DNA of 8,322 bases, from assembly GCA_031289875.1 (NCBI GenBank), contig JAITOO010000148.1, positions 1 through 8,322 on the forward strand, read 5' to 3'. Within the stretch, counting starts at the first letter, position 1, and every line of letters begins with the position of its first letter. Under the pieces are notes generated by a model. The model was not told the DNA's origin. It did not search any database and saw only the letters and a list, made by a program, of their open reading frames with translations. Positions 1-7,810 of this stretch are shown here, piece by piece. The position numbers and the translations under genes were made by a program. This DNA comes from Flavobacteriaceae bacterium (GTDB lineage: Bacteria > Bacteroidota > Bacteroidia > Flavobacteriales > Weeksellaceae).

Positions 1-2
1 AA

Positions 3-161
3 CATTTTCGTTTGGAATACCGCTACAAAGCGTGGAAAGCGGGAACAAAAGAAAAGATAATAGAAATGACGCTCAATAGTAGCGGAGTTCGAGATATAGG
101 CAGAGTATTCCACCGCTGGTCTCCGGGAAGATATGGAAAAACTGTTATGCCGAATAAGTAA
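3..161 (+). pseudogene. IS1-family InsA-like transposase fragment, both ends lost
   Basis: The frame from base 3 reads without a stop to a TAA at 159-161. Its first part, through RYKAWKAGTKEKIIEMTLNS and then SGVRDIGRV (ending near base 107), resembles the end of the zinc-finger part and the helix-turn-helix of IS1-type InsA, where a stretch like 'GTxxKIIxMxxNGxGxRxxARxM' is typical. The cysteine-rich zinc finger lies before the window or is gone. After 'RV' the expected 'LxIsxxTVxxxLK' is replaced by unrelated residues (FHRWSPGRYGKTVMPNK), so the family match breaks inside the HTH. No InsB catalytic part follows. I infer a dead IS1 remnant cut by a later insertion or deletion. The IS1 assignment rests on residue pattern alone. 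Confidence 0.55.
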
Positions 162-240
162 ACATATTATTCCTGTAAGAAAGAAAAAGAGGCACTATCC
201 AAGAATAACAAAAAAAGGAAAATATCAAAAATATATCTAA
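100..240 (+). pseudogene. C-terminal fragment of a second transposase (possibly IS4-like)
   Basis: A different frame is open from base 100 (after a TAG at 97-99) to a TAA at 238-240. It reads ...LREDMEKLLCRISKHIIPV and then RKKKRHYPRITKKGKYQKYI. The pattern of a short helix, 'I(I/V)P(V/I)R', 'PR' and a strongly basic tail ending the protein is usual for the extreme C-terminus of IS4-type DDE transposases in Bacteroidota. Only this tail is present; no DDE catalytic residues are visible. It begins where the IS1-like match in the other frame ends (around 107-110), so the two pieces probably meet at a recombination or insertion joint. The family name is tentative; a coding relic is more certain than its identity. 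Confidence 0.4.
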
Positions 241-262
241 ATTTTATTACTATGTTATTGAC

Positions 263-346
263 ATTGCCCTTGCGGGCAATTGTTGGGTTGTTGTGTAGCC
301 GCAAGCCGTTGGCATTGCGGTTATGGAAATTACGCCCTTTCGGGCG
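263..346 (-). repeat. Cluster of three hairpins, two with GNRA tetraloops on the minus strand
   Basis: Three inverted repeats are packed into 84 bases. Hairpin 1 has arms 263-269 and 274-280 (7 perfect pairs), and its loop reads GCAA on the minus strand. Hairpin 2 has arms 299-307 and 311-320, nine pairs with one bulged base (314) and a three-base loop. Hairpin 3 has arms 333-337 and 342-346, and its loop reads GAAA on the minus strand. GCAA and GAAA are GNRA tetraloops, which favours a structured RNA made from the minus strand, the strand of the upstream dispanin gene. The heptamer ACCCAAC (minus strand; at 347-353 and 282-288) precedes hairpins 3 and 1, which makes two 'heptamer plus hairpin' modules. 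No clear U-run follows, so a simple terminator is not obvious. The rest of 241-458 shows no gene. Confidence 0.6.
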
Positions 347-458
347 GTTGGGTATAATATTGAGGGATGAAAAATAAACAAGTTATAACAGAAAGCAACA
401 CAATCCCGTTAGGTATCATCGCTCAGTAGAAAGGTAAATGCCGCATCAACCCTAAAAA

Positions 459-752
459 TCAAAGATGTTGTCGATGGTGCGTTCCGAAAATATTGTAGGA
501 AGCTCCGCTCAAAATGCCTATCCAGAAAATAATTCCCGCAATAATCGTCCAGATGCAGAGTGTGCGCGTGATGAGTGAAGCCTGTTTCGCTCCTGCCACG
601 TTTCCTTGATACCACATTCTATTGACTTTGATGGAATAGAGCAGGGCAAAAATCCCCACGGGCGCAAAACAGGCAACCGTTGAAAGCACTGCAAACGCTA
701 AATAATTGTTCGGCTGTTTGATTTTTTCTGTGTTCTTGTCAATCTGTTCCAT
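459..752 (-). CDS. CD225/dispanin family small membrane protein
   Basis: A 97-residue protein with a short polar N-terminus (about 1-15) and two hydrophobic segments, about 17-42 and 66-84. Between them lies the conserved CD225/dispanin pattern: 'ACFAPVGIFALLYSIKVNRM' followed by 'WYQGNVAGAKQAS', that is Cys, Pro-x-Gly-Ile, a Tyr-Ser-x-Lys-Val turn and a G-x-x-x-A-x-x-x-S stretch. In this family the first segment is often a re-entrant or intramembrane helix and the second crosses the membrane. Eukaryotic relatives include the IFITM proteins. Bacterial members are common in Bacteroidota and mostly of unknown function, so no specific role is assigned. The start is the first ATG after an A-rich leader without a Shine-Dalgarno sequence. 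The gene lies 73 bases downstream of the glucanotransferase gene on the same strand. I find no convincing separate promoter, so read-through from that gene is likely. Its 3' side faces the hairpin cluster and the IS remnants. Confidence 0.8.
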   Translation of the reverse strand: MEQIDKNTEKIKQPNNYLAFAVLSTVACFAPVGIFALLYSIKVNRMWYQGNVAGAKQASLITRTLCIWTIIAGIIFWIGILSGASYNIFGTHHRQHL

Positions 753-825
753 TTTAATTTTCTTTGCGATTAGTTGAAGTTTCTTGCTTCGTTTGGGATG
801 TAAAACGTAATTCCATCATCGAAAA

Positions 826-3489
826 TTATCTTCCGCTCTCGTCAATTAAAGATTTGATTTTGGTGTTGAAATCATTTTCTCGGTTCAGTTCTTCCAAACT
901 GATGTGCATTCTGTATCGCCAATAATGCGGAAAAACCGCAGGATTGTTAATGCGTTCGTTGTTTTTGTTCGGATTAGTCAATTGATTATCTGTTGCAAAA
1001 AATTCCTGAATCGGAAAAATGGCAAGCATCGCGGCGGACTGCAAATGTTGTTGCATCACCTGCACTGCAATATCGGGCATAAGTTCTTTCGGCGCTTCTC
1101 CCTCTCTTTTAAGTTGTTGATTGTAATATAGTTGAGTTAATTCCGGATTTTCTCCCCACCATTGGCGGAGTGTGCTGCTATCATGCGAAGAATAGGTTGC
1201 CACGTTGAGATAGCCCGCATTTTTAGGGTTGTAAAACGGAATGTTTTCTTTCGGCGAACGCTGCACTTTTAAGGCGACAATAGCCAGTTCGTCCAACACT
1301 TGCGGAACGCAGTCGGGAACTAAACCCAAGTCTTCCGCACAAATCAGCATATCGGTAGCTTTCAACAAGGCAGGCAGACGTTCCAAAGCGTTTTTTTTCC
1401 ACATATGTTCCTGACGCACAAAGAAATAATCGACATACAAATCGTACAGTTTTGATTTTTCATCGTTGGATAGATTATGATAGGACGAAGTTTTAAATAA
1501 ATTAAATCTTGGGTGAAAAATAGTACCGTTGGGCGTTTCTTCTTCCAGAAACAGCACATTGGCAGAGAGTTCAAGAAGTTTTGCTGCCGGTTCTGTTTGC
1601 TTTTTATCTTTGAAATAATCAACAATTTTCCGCTGACTGTCAAATTCGGGTTTGAAATGATACGCTCCGTCGGAATAACTCAAAAATTCTGAAACAATTG
1701 AGTCTTTATCTCCATTAAAATATTGATACAGGAGTTCGTCGTTGATAAACGGACGGCAATATCGGTAGCGATTGAAAGGAATATGCCGTGTGTTAAATTC
1801 TTCATAAGTTACAGGAACGGCGGGGTAGAAATAGCCCAAAATCCCCTGTACGGCGGTCATCGGCATTCGCCAGATTCGGAAAAATCCCAAAATGTGGTCA
1901 ATTCTCATCGCATCAAAATATTGTGCAAGAGCTTTGAAACGGTTTTTCCACCAAAGAAAACCGTCCTCTTTCATCACTTCCCAGCGGTAAGTCGGGAAGC
2001 CCCAGTTTTGCCCCAAATCGGTGAACTCATCGGGCGGAGCGCCTGCCTGAAAATCCATTCCGAACAAATCGGGGTCTGTCCACGCTTCCACGCTGTAACG
2101 GTAAATTCCAATCGGTAAATCACCTTTGATAGAAATGCCCAGAGAATGCAGATACTCAACAACTTCCGTCAATTGCAGATGCAGTTGGTACTGCACCCAA
2201 GCATGGAGCATAACTTCTTCGTAATGAGCGTTTTTTGAGTTAAAGAAATCTTTGGTAAAATCAAGAGAATAGACTGAAAATTCGTTCCAGCAACTAAAAT
2301 CCGGCGTTTTAAATTCGTCGCGCAACACGCAGAAAACAGCGTAAGGTTTCAGCCAATTGACATTTTCCTCTATAAACGACTGAAAATCAGTGTTTTTTAA
2401 AATTTTAGATTTTTCTCTTTTAAAAACGGAACGTATGAATTTCCATTTGGTTTGGATAACTTTTTCGTAATCAATTAGTTCCAATTCGTTGAGTTGTGTT
2501 CTCAGTTCGACATATTCTTTTAATTCGCTGTTACTTAGAGAATATGAGAGTTTATTGACGGAAAGGTACTGAGGGTGAAGCGCATAAACAGAAATGCCCG
2601 CATAGGGATAACTGTCTGTCCAACTGTAATTTGCCGTCGTATCGTTCATGGGAAGTACTTGAATCAAAGACAAGTCAGTTTTTTTTGCCCAATCGCCCAG
2701 CAGTTTTAAATCCGTAAACTCACCGCTGCCCAAGCCATTTTCGCTCCGAAGCGAAAAAACAGGAACAGCTGCGCCCGAAGCACGCCACATCTCGTTCAAA
2801 TCAAATTTAAAATACTGATCATGAATGATTTGAAAATTATTCTCTTGCTGCCAAGGGAAACAAATTCGGTTTTCGCTGTTTTCAAAACCAAGAAACCGTT
2901 CATTTTTGGCATCGTAAATTCCATACTTGTACTGAATTGCTTGATTTTCATCACTTAAATCCAAAGCAATTTCCCAAACGGCGTAATCGGTTTGCTGTAA
3001 AATTATCGCTTTCTGTTTCAGCCAGTTGCCTAATTTATTACAATTTCCCAACAGGCAGATTTTCCAATCGGGATTGTACAAAGGCACTTGAATTTTAAAC
3101 AGTTGCGTGTCATTCTCTCCTATTTTCAGTTTTTCAAATTTCAGATTTCCAAGTTTGTTCTGCAGAATTTTATTGTTGAGATAGTGTTCGGGGAAATTAG
3201 CTTTGTTCCATAAATCTCTAATTCTCAGTATTTCAAACTTTTCAAAATTGCTCAGAGATAATCGGTGCGGAAAAATTTCTTCGTCAAAAAGATAATCTCC
3301 GCCATCGTTTTCGATACTGTAATGGTATTCGTATTCGGAAGAATCCCTTTCGGTTTCGAGCATCCATTTTTGAGAACTCACGTACTGTAAAAGATGTTTA
3401 GACGTTTTTTGCGTGTTTTTGTCAAGCAGATGAAGGTATATGTTTTCCCCAAATCGGGTCGAATAATAGATTTCAAAATGTATTTTCAT
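826..3489 (-). CDS. malQ: 4-alpha-glucanotransferase (GH77) with N-terminal CBM20 domains, DPE2-like
   Basis: An 887-residue disproportionating enzyme that moves alpha-1,4-glucan segments between maltodextrin or glycogen chains, freeing glucose; no signal peptide, so cytoplasmic. Residues about 1-90 and 130-215 look like two starch-binding CBM20 modules (the second contains LLGNCNKLGNW). The GH77 barrel starts near 240 with VPVFSLRSENGLGSGEF and continues with YPYAGISVYALHP (295-306) and KGDLPIGI (455-462). The catalytic set is visible: nucleophile Asp531 in RIDH, acid/base Glu719 in CAEDLG, and Asp770 in SSHDSSTLRQWW. Nucleophile and acid/base are 188 residues apart, against about 50 in ordinary MalQ. 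Such an insertion, together with paired CBM20, is the layout of plant DPE2 and of many Bacteroidota enzymes. The ATG at 3489 gives the expected N-terminus. The leader is A/T-rich with no Shine-Dalgarno and no clear promoter match. It is divergent from mfd, with 203 bases between the two starts, and there are no frameshifts. Confidence 0.95.
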   Translation of the reverse strand: MKIHFEIYYSTRFGENIYLHLLDKNTQKTSKHLLQYVSSQKWMLETERDSSEYEYHYSIENDGGDYLFDEEIFPHRLSLSNFEKFEILRIRDLWNKANFPEHYLNNKILQNKLGNLKFEKLKIGENDTQLFKIQVPLYNPDWKICLLGNCNKLGNWLKQKAIILQQTDYAVWEIALDLSDENQAIQYKYGIYDAKNERFLGFENSENRICFPWQQENNFQIIHDQYFKFDLNEMWRASGAAVPVFSLRSENGLGSGEFTDLKLLGDWAKKTDLSLIQVLPMNDTTANYSWTDSYPYAGISVYALHPQYLSVNKLSYSLSNSELKEYVELRTQLNELELIDYEKVIQTKWKFIRSVFKREKSKILKNTDFQSFIEENVNWLKPYAVFCVLRDEFKTPDFSCWNEFSVYSLDFTKDFFNSKNAHYEEVMLHAWVQYQLHLQLTEVVEYLHSLGISIKGDLPIGIYRYSVEAWTDPDLFGMDFQAGAPPDEFTDLGQNWGFPTYRWEVMKEDGFLWWKNRFKALAQYFDAMRIDHILGFFRIWRMPMTAVQGILGYFYPAVPVTYEEFNTRHIPFNRYRYCRPFINDELLYQYFNGDKDSIVSEFLSYSDGAYHFKPEFDSQRKIVDYFKDKKQTEPAAKLLELSANVLFLEEETPNGTIFHPRFNLFKTSSYHNLSNDEKSKLYDLYVDYFFVRQEHMWKKNALERLPALLKATDMLICAEDLGLVPDCVPQVLDELAIVALKVQRSPKENIPFYNPKNAGYLNVATYSSHDSSTLRQWWGENPELTQLYYNQQLKREGEAPKELMPDIAVQVMQQHLQSAAMLAIFPIQEFFATDNQLTNPNKNNERINNPAVFPHYWRYRMHISLEELNRENDFNTKIKSLIDESGR

Positions 3490-3653
3490 GTTTTGAAAAT
3501 TTTGGCTAAGTTAGCGGATATGCGCATTCTAAACAATAACAAAAATCAGTTATTGCGAAAAAATGAAAAATATTTTCAGGAAATAATGACGAAAAACTAT
3601 GCCCTAATCGTTCTTAATTTCAATTAGTAAATGCGAATTTAGAGTTTAAATAA

Positions 3654-3685
3654 TTTGAAAATATTACCAAATCAACTTAACTTTG
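3654..3685 (+). promoter_or_regulatory. Bacteroidota-type promoter of mfd
   Basis: TTTG at 3654-3657 and TAACTTTG at 3678-3685 match the -33 TTTG and -7 TAnnTTTG elements of Bacteroidota housekeeping promoters exactly, with a 20-base spacer inside the usual 17-23 range. Transcription should begin a few bases after 3685, almost at the TTG start of mfd (3693), so the mRNA would have virtually no leader. The rest of the 203-base divergent region (3490-3692) is A/T-rich. No equally good promoter for the minus-strand glucanotransferase gene is visible. Confidence 0.75.
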
Positions 3686-3692
3686 CATTGTT

Positions 3693-6600
3693 TTGGAAAC
3701 AAATTTTTTGGTAAAATCCATTTTTCCACACCTGAGAAAAAGCGTATTGGGTGCGGAAATTCGTATCTTATACACCGCAAAATCACCACTCAAACTGTCG
3801 GTGCGGGGTGGTGTCGGCTCTTACGTCAATTTAATGGCAGGTCTGCTTTTCAAAGACTTGCAATCTCCTGTCTTTCTGTTTTTTGCAGATAAGGAAGAAG
3901 CGGCGTATGCCTTAAACGAAATCGAAGAAATTTTTGGAAAAGAAAAAACGCTTTTCTACCCCACGTCTCATTTGCAACCCTATCAAACAGAGGACGTTCA
4001 GAACGCCAACATCGTTCTGCGGGCGGAGGTCATTAATTCGCTCTCGCAGTCTTCCGAACCGAAAATCATCATTTCTTACGCTGACGCTCTGTCGGAAAAG
4101 GTCATCGGAAAATCAGAGCTGGAAAGCCTCAGCCTGCGGGTCAAGGTTGGCGATAAGTTGGATTCCGATTTCCTCAATGAAGTACTGTTCAGTTATAAAT
4201 TTCAACGGGTGGATTTTGTTACTCAGCCGGGCGAATTTTCGCTTCGGGGAGGGATTTTGGACGTTTTTTCTTATTCGAACGAGATGCCATGCCGCATCGG
4301 ATTTTTCGGCAATGAAATCGAAACGATTCGAAAATTCAATATTGAAACGCAACTTTCCGAAGAAAAAATTCAAGAATTTGTCATCGTTCCCAATATTGAC
4401 AGTCAGGCAGTTCAGCGGGTAAATTTTCTGAGTTATCTTCCTGAAAATACGATTTTTATCGCCAAAGATTTAGCGATTTCCCTGTCGAGAATTGATAAAA
4501 AATACCGCAAAGCGGAAGAGGTCTATTCATCTCTTACTCAAAATATTAAGCGAAGCGAACCACAAAACATGTATAATCATTCGGAAGAATTGGTTGAAAA
4601 AATCAAAAAAATTTCTTTCATTGAGTTTTCTTCTGTTCCTTATTTCTTGGAATACAAAATGTTGCAGCTCAACCAAACCGAACAGCCGAGTTTTCATAAA
4701 CAGTTCGATTTACTCGGTCAGGACTTGCAAGAGAAAGAAAGTCAGCAATTTAAAAATTATATTTCCTTTCAGTCAGAAAAACAGGAACAACGATTAGAGG
4801 AAATTTTTTCGGCAACAGAAAAAGAAATTCCTTTTGCAAGTTTGAAAGCCAATGTCAGTCAGGGTTTTGTAGATTATGATTCTAAATTTCTACTCTACAC
4901 CGACCACCAGATTTTTGAACGATACCACCGCTACAACCTTCGGAATGCCTTTTCCAAATCAGAATCGCTTACATTAAAAGAACTCACGGACTTGAAAGTC
5001 GGCGATTACGTTACCCACATTGACCACGGAATTGGTAAATTCATGGGGCTGGTAAAAATCAAAAACGATGATAAGATTCAGGAAACCATCAAGTTAATTT
5101 ATAAAAACAACGATGTTCTTTATGTCAATATTCATTCTCTTCATAAAATTTCAAAATTCTCAGGCAAGGAAGGAGCGGAAATCACGCTGAACCAACTCGG
5201 TTCTCCTGTATGGAAAAATCTGAAAAACAAAGCAAAACGCAAGGTCAAAGAAGTTGCTTTCGACCTCATAAAACTCTATGCAGAACGCAAAACCCGACAG
5301 GGATTTGCGTTCTCTCCCGACGGTTACTTGCAAAACGAACTGGAAGCCTCCTTCATGTACGAAGACACGCCCGACCAGGAACGCACCACACAAGACGTGA
5401 AAGCAGACATGGAAAAATCTGCCGCTATGGATCGGCTGATTTGCGGCGATGTCGGTTTCGGAAAGACGGAAGTTGCCATTCGGGCGGCGTTCAAGGCGGC
5501 AACGGACGGCAAACAAACCGCTATCATGGTGCCGACGACCATTCTCGCCTTGCAGCATTTTAAAACTTTTTCCCGACGTTTAATAGAATTTCCCGTCCGA
5601 GTGGAGTATCTCAACCGTTTTAAATCGTCCAAACAAAAAAAAGAAATCATGCACGGCTTGGCAGAGGGAAAAATCGATATTATCATCGGTACGCAGCAAT
5701 TGGTTGGTAAAGACATAAAGTTCAAAGACTTAGGTCTGTTGGTCGTGGACGAAGAGCATAAATTCGGCGTTTCTGTCAAAGACAAACTCAAAACACTGAA
5801 AACCACTGTGGATACGCTCACGCTGACTGCCACTCCTATTCCGAGAACTTTGCAGTTTTCGCTCATGGCTGCGCGGGACTTGTCCGTCATCAAAACGCCT
5901 CCGCCCAACCGTCAGCCTGTGCAAACGCAACTTATCGGCTTCAATGAAGAGCAGATACGCGATGCTATTTTGTATGAACTCAACCGCGACGGGCAGGTAT
6001 TTTTCATCAACAACCGCATTGAAAATTTAACCGCTTTGGCGGGAATGATTAAACGCCTCGTACCGATGGCACGCGTGGCAGTCGGGCATGGGCAGATGGA
6101 AGGCAGAAAATTGGAAGATGTAGTGGTTGATTTCATGGAAGGAGAATACGACGTTTTGGTTTCCACAACTATCATAGAATCAGGACTTGACGTGCCGAAT
6201 GCCAACACTATTTTCATCAACGATGCACAGAAATTCGGCTTGGCGGATTTGCACCAGATGCGCGGACGCGTGGGGCGTTCCAACCGCAAAGCCTTTTGCT
6301 ATTTGATAACTCCGCCGTTTGACGCCATCACTTCCGAAGCGCGGAAACGTTTGCAGGCGCTGGAACAGTTTTCCGACTTGGGGTCGGGCTTCAATATTGC
6401 GATGAAAGATTTGGAAATCCGCGGAGCGGGCGATTTGCTCGGTGCAGAACAGAGCGGATTTTTTGCGGAAATCGGGTTTGAGGCTTATCAACAAATTCTG
6501 AATGAGGCGATTGATGAATTGAAAGAAAATGAATTTTCAAATTTGTTTCAAGAAGAAAATGCTAAAAAAGATTTTGTTTCCGATGTGCAGATTGACACAG

Positions 6601-7058
6601 ATTTAGAATTGTTAATTCCTGATAATTATGTAAATAAAGTGGAAGAACGTTTTAATTTGTATCAAAAACTTTCGGAAATTGAGGACGAAAAAACGCTTGC
6701 TCAATTCAAAGACGAACTTATTGACCGTTTCGGAAGATTGCCGAACGAAACGCAAGAACTGCTGGAAAGCATTCATTTAAAATGGATTGTGAAACATCTG
6801 GGTTTTGAAAAACTCGTCATCAGAAATCAGGTTTTGCTGGCATATTTTCCTGCCGATTCTCAGTCAAGATATTATCAATCAACTCCTTTCAAAAAAATAT
6901 TGGATTATTTGCAGCAATTCCCAACCGAAGCTTTTTTGAAGCAGAAAAACACAGACAATGGTTTGATTTTGTATTTACGAAAGGAGAAAATCACAGATAT
7001 TCAAATGGTTCTGGCATTTTTCAGAAAAATGAAAAATTTTGTCGAAAACGCTTTTTAA
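3693..7058 (+). CDS. mfd: Transcription-repair coupling factor Mfd
   Basis: An 1121-residue SF2 translocase that removes RNA polymerase stalled at DNA lesions and recruits UvrA for excision repair. Domains: a UvrB-like N-terminal module (about 30-220, with QPGEFSLRGGILDVFS at 178-193), a less conserved linker part (220-425), the CarD-like RNA polymerase-interaction domain (about 434-500, LKVGDYVTHIDHGIGKFMGL), then the RecG-like motor. The motor shows the Walker A GDVGFGKTE (585-593), the DEEH box (686-689), TATPIPRT (712-719), STTIIESGLDVPNA and QMRGRVGRS (855-863), followed by the relay/TRG part (about 890-925) and the C-terminal TRCF domain (about 970-1070). All motor motifs are intact. 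The start is TTG at 3693. A stop (3678-3680) lies just upstream, and the next in-frame ATG is near 3834, too deep. The N-terminus from this TTG aligns in length with relatives as I remember them; a TTG at 3708 is an alternative. It converges on aroE. Confidence 0.97.
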   Translation: METNFLVKSIFPHLRKSVLGAEIRILYTAKSPLKLSVRGGVGSYVNLMAGLLFKDLQSPVFLFFADKEEAAYALNEIEEIFGKEKTLFYPTSHLQPYQTEDVQNANIVLRAEVINSLSQSSEPKIIISYADALSEKVIGKSELESLSLRVKVGDKLDSDFLNEVLFSYKFQRVDFVTQPGEFSLRGGILDVFSYSNEMPCRIGFFGNEIETIRKFNIETQLSEEKIQEFVIVPNIDSQAVQRVNFLSYLPENTIFIAKDLAISLSRIDKKYRKAEEVYSSLTQNIKRSEPQNMYNHSEELVEKIKKISFIEFSSVPYFLEYKMLQLNQTEQPSFHKQFDLLGQDLQEKESQQFKNYISFQSEKQEQRLEEIFSATEKEIPFASLKANVSQGFVDYDSKFLLYTDHQIFERYHRYNLRNAFSKSESLTLKELTDLKVGDYVTHIDHGIGKFMGLVKIKNDDKIQETIKLIYKNNDVLYVNIHSLHKISKFSGKEGAEITLNQLGSPVWKNLKNKAKRKVKEVAFDLIKLYAERKTRQGFAFSPDGYLQNELEASFMYEDTPDQERTTQDVKADMEKSAAMDRLICGDVGFGKTEVAIRAAFKAATDGKQTAIMVPTTILALQHFKTFSRRLIEFPVRVEYLNRFKSSKQKKEIMHGLAEGKIDIIIGTQQLVGKDIKFKDLGLLVVDEEHKFGVSVKDKLKTLKTTVDTLTLTATPIPRTLQFSLMAARDLSVIKTPPPNRQPVQTQLIGFNEEQIRDAILYELNRDGQVFFINNRIENLTALAGMIKRLVPMARVAVGHGQMEGRKLEDVVVDFMEGEYDVLVSTTIIESGLDVPNANTIFINDAQKFGLADLHQMRGRVGRSNRKAFCYLITPPFDAITSEARKRLQALEQFSDLGSGFNIAMKDLEIRGAGDLLGAEQSGFFAEIGFEAYQQILNEAIDELKENEFSNLFQEENAKKDFVSDVQIDTDLELLIPDNYVNKVEERFNLYQKLSEIEDEKTLAQFKDELIDRFGRLPNETQELLESIHLKWIVKHLGFEKLVIRNQVLLAYFPADSQSRYYQSTPFKKILDYLQQFPTEAFLKQKNTDNGLILYLRKEKITDIQMVLAFFRKMKNFVENAF

Positions 7059-7065
7059 TCACAAT

Positions 7066-7791
7066 TCAATCATTGTTTTGCCAAATGTTCCAAGCGGCTT
7101 CGGCTTGGAGATGGAGCATTTGCCGTCCGTTTTGGATTTTTGCACCTTTTTCGCGAGCCAGCCGAAGGAGTTGAGTTTCTTCGGGATTGTAAATCAGGTC
7201 GTAAACCAAATGACGGGAAGTCAGAAACTCCGTCGGAAAAGGCGGGCAACAGTTCACGTTAGGGAAAGTTCCGACAGGCGTGGTATTGACAATTAATAGA
7301 TTTCTTTCTACAATCTCCTGATTTATAGATTGATAATTATTCGCCCCACTTCGGGAAATAATCGTATGGGGAATGTCAAGCTCTGTCAGCACGTAACTTA
7401 CAGCTTTGGACGCTCCGCCGCTCCCCAAAACCAAAGCAGAAATGTGCTGTTTTTCAAGCATCGGCAGCAGGGAATTTTTGAAACCGACAGCATCTGTGTT
7501 GCAGCCTTTTCTTTTCATTCCATTGATTTTCACAGTATTAACCGCTCCGATTTTCTCGGCTTCGGCGCTCAATTCGTCCAAATGAGAAATGATTTCCTGT
7601 TTATAAGGAATGGTAACGTTAAACCCTTGTAAATCAGGAATATCAAATATTTTAGGAATATCTTTTTTCTCTTGAATATCAAAGACTTCGTAAGTATAAT
7701 CCGTCAAGCCCAAATCCTTGAATTTCTGAGTGAAATAATGCTGCGAAAAGGAATAGGAAATATTTTTTCCCAATAAACCAAATTTTTTCAT
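7066..7791 (-). CDS. aroE: Shikimate dehydrogenase (NADP-dependent)
   Basis: A 241-residue cytosolic enzyme that reduces 3-dehydroshikimate to shikimate with NADPH, in aromatic amino acid synthesis. Residues: the shikimate-binding Ser pair in SYSFS (Ser14, Ser16), GFNVTIPYK (56-64) with catalytic Lys64, the IGAVNT stretch (81-86), NTDAVGF with the catalytic partner Asp100, the Rossmann loop GSGGASKA (123-130), NTTPVG (169-174), YDLIYNPEET and the C-terminal LHLQAEAAW with substrate-side Gln229. It is shorter than E. coli AroE (about 270) but normal for Bacteroidota. The frame stays open 42 codons further upstream, to 7917. I chose the ATG at 7791 because MKKFGLLGKNISYSFS gives the family N-terminus and because a promoter lies at 7811-7842, inside the longer reading. 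Its stop is 7 bases from the mfd stop, with the genes convergent. Confidence 0.95.
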   Translation of the reverse strand: MKKFGLLGKNISYSFSQHYFTQKFKDLGLTDYTYEVFDIQEKKDIPKIFDIPDLQGFNVTIPYKQEIISHLDELSAEAEKIGAVNTVKINGMKRKGCNTDAVGFKNSLLPMLEKQHISALVLGSGGASKAVSYVLTELDIPHTIISRSGANNYQSINQEIVERNLLIVNTTPVGTFPNVNCCPPFPTEFLTSRHLVYDLIYNPEETQLLRLAREKGAKIQNGRQMLHLQAEAAWNIWQNND

Positions 7792-7810
7792 GAAAAAAGT
7801 GTTTGAAAAA

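Noticed and set aside
282..353. Integron attC-like site, because GTTGGGT fits the GTTRRRY core at 282 and 347
   Set aside because: No matching RYYYAAC box is found at the right distance on the plus strand, and there is no integrase in the window.
409..615. 68-codon minus-strand frame overlapping the dispanin gene
   Set aside because: It overlaps the conserved CD225 coding part in another frame and has no membrane or domain pattern of its own.
1723..2118. 131-codon plus-strand frame opposite the glucanotransferase gene
   Set aside because: It lies fully inside the conserved GH77 coding region and its product has no recognisable motif.
3394..3627. 77-codon plus-strand frame spanning the glucanotransferase start and the divergent intergenic region
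   Set aside because: It is antisense to the first codons of the enzyme, has a composition typical of AT-rich non-coding DNA and no family pattern.
5160..5908. Long minus-strand reading frames opposite mfd (132 and 194 codons)
   Set aside because: They are shadows of the conserved helicase core, with no recognisable protein pattern.
5300..6500. Helicase half of mfd looks less AT-rich than the gene's ends, hinting at a mosaic gene
   Set aside because: Strong protein conservation in the motor domains can explain it; the reading is uninterrupted and no joint is visible.
7090..7108. Hairpin CCAAGC/GCTTGG downstream of mfd as a terminator
   Set aside because: It lies in conserved aroE codons, has a seven-base loop and no T-run follows.
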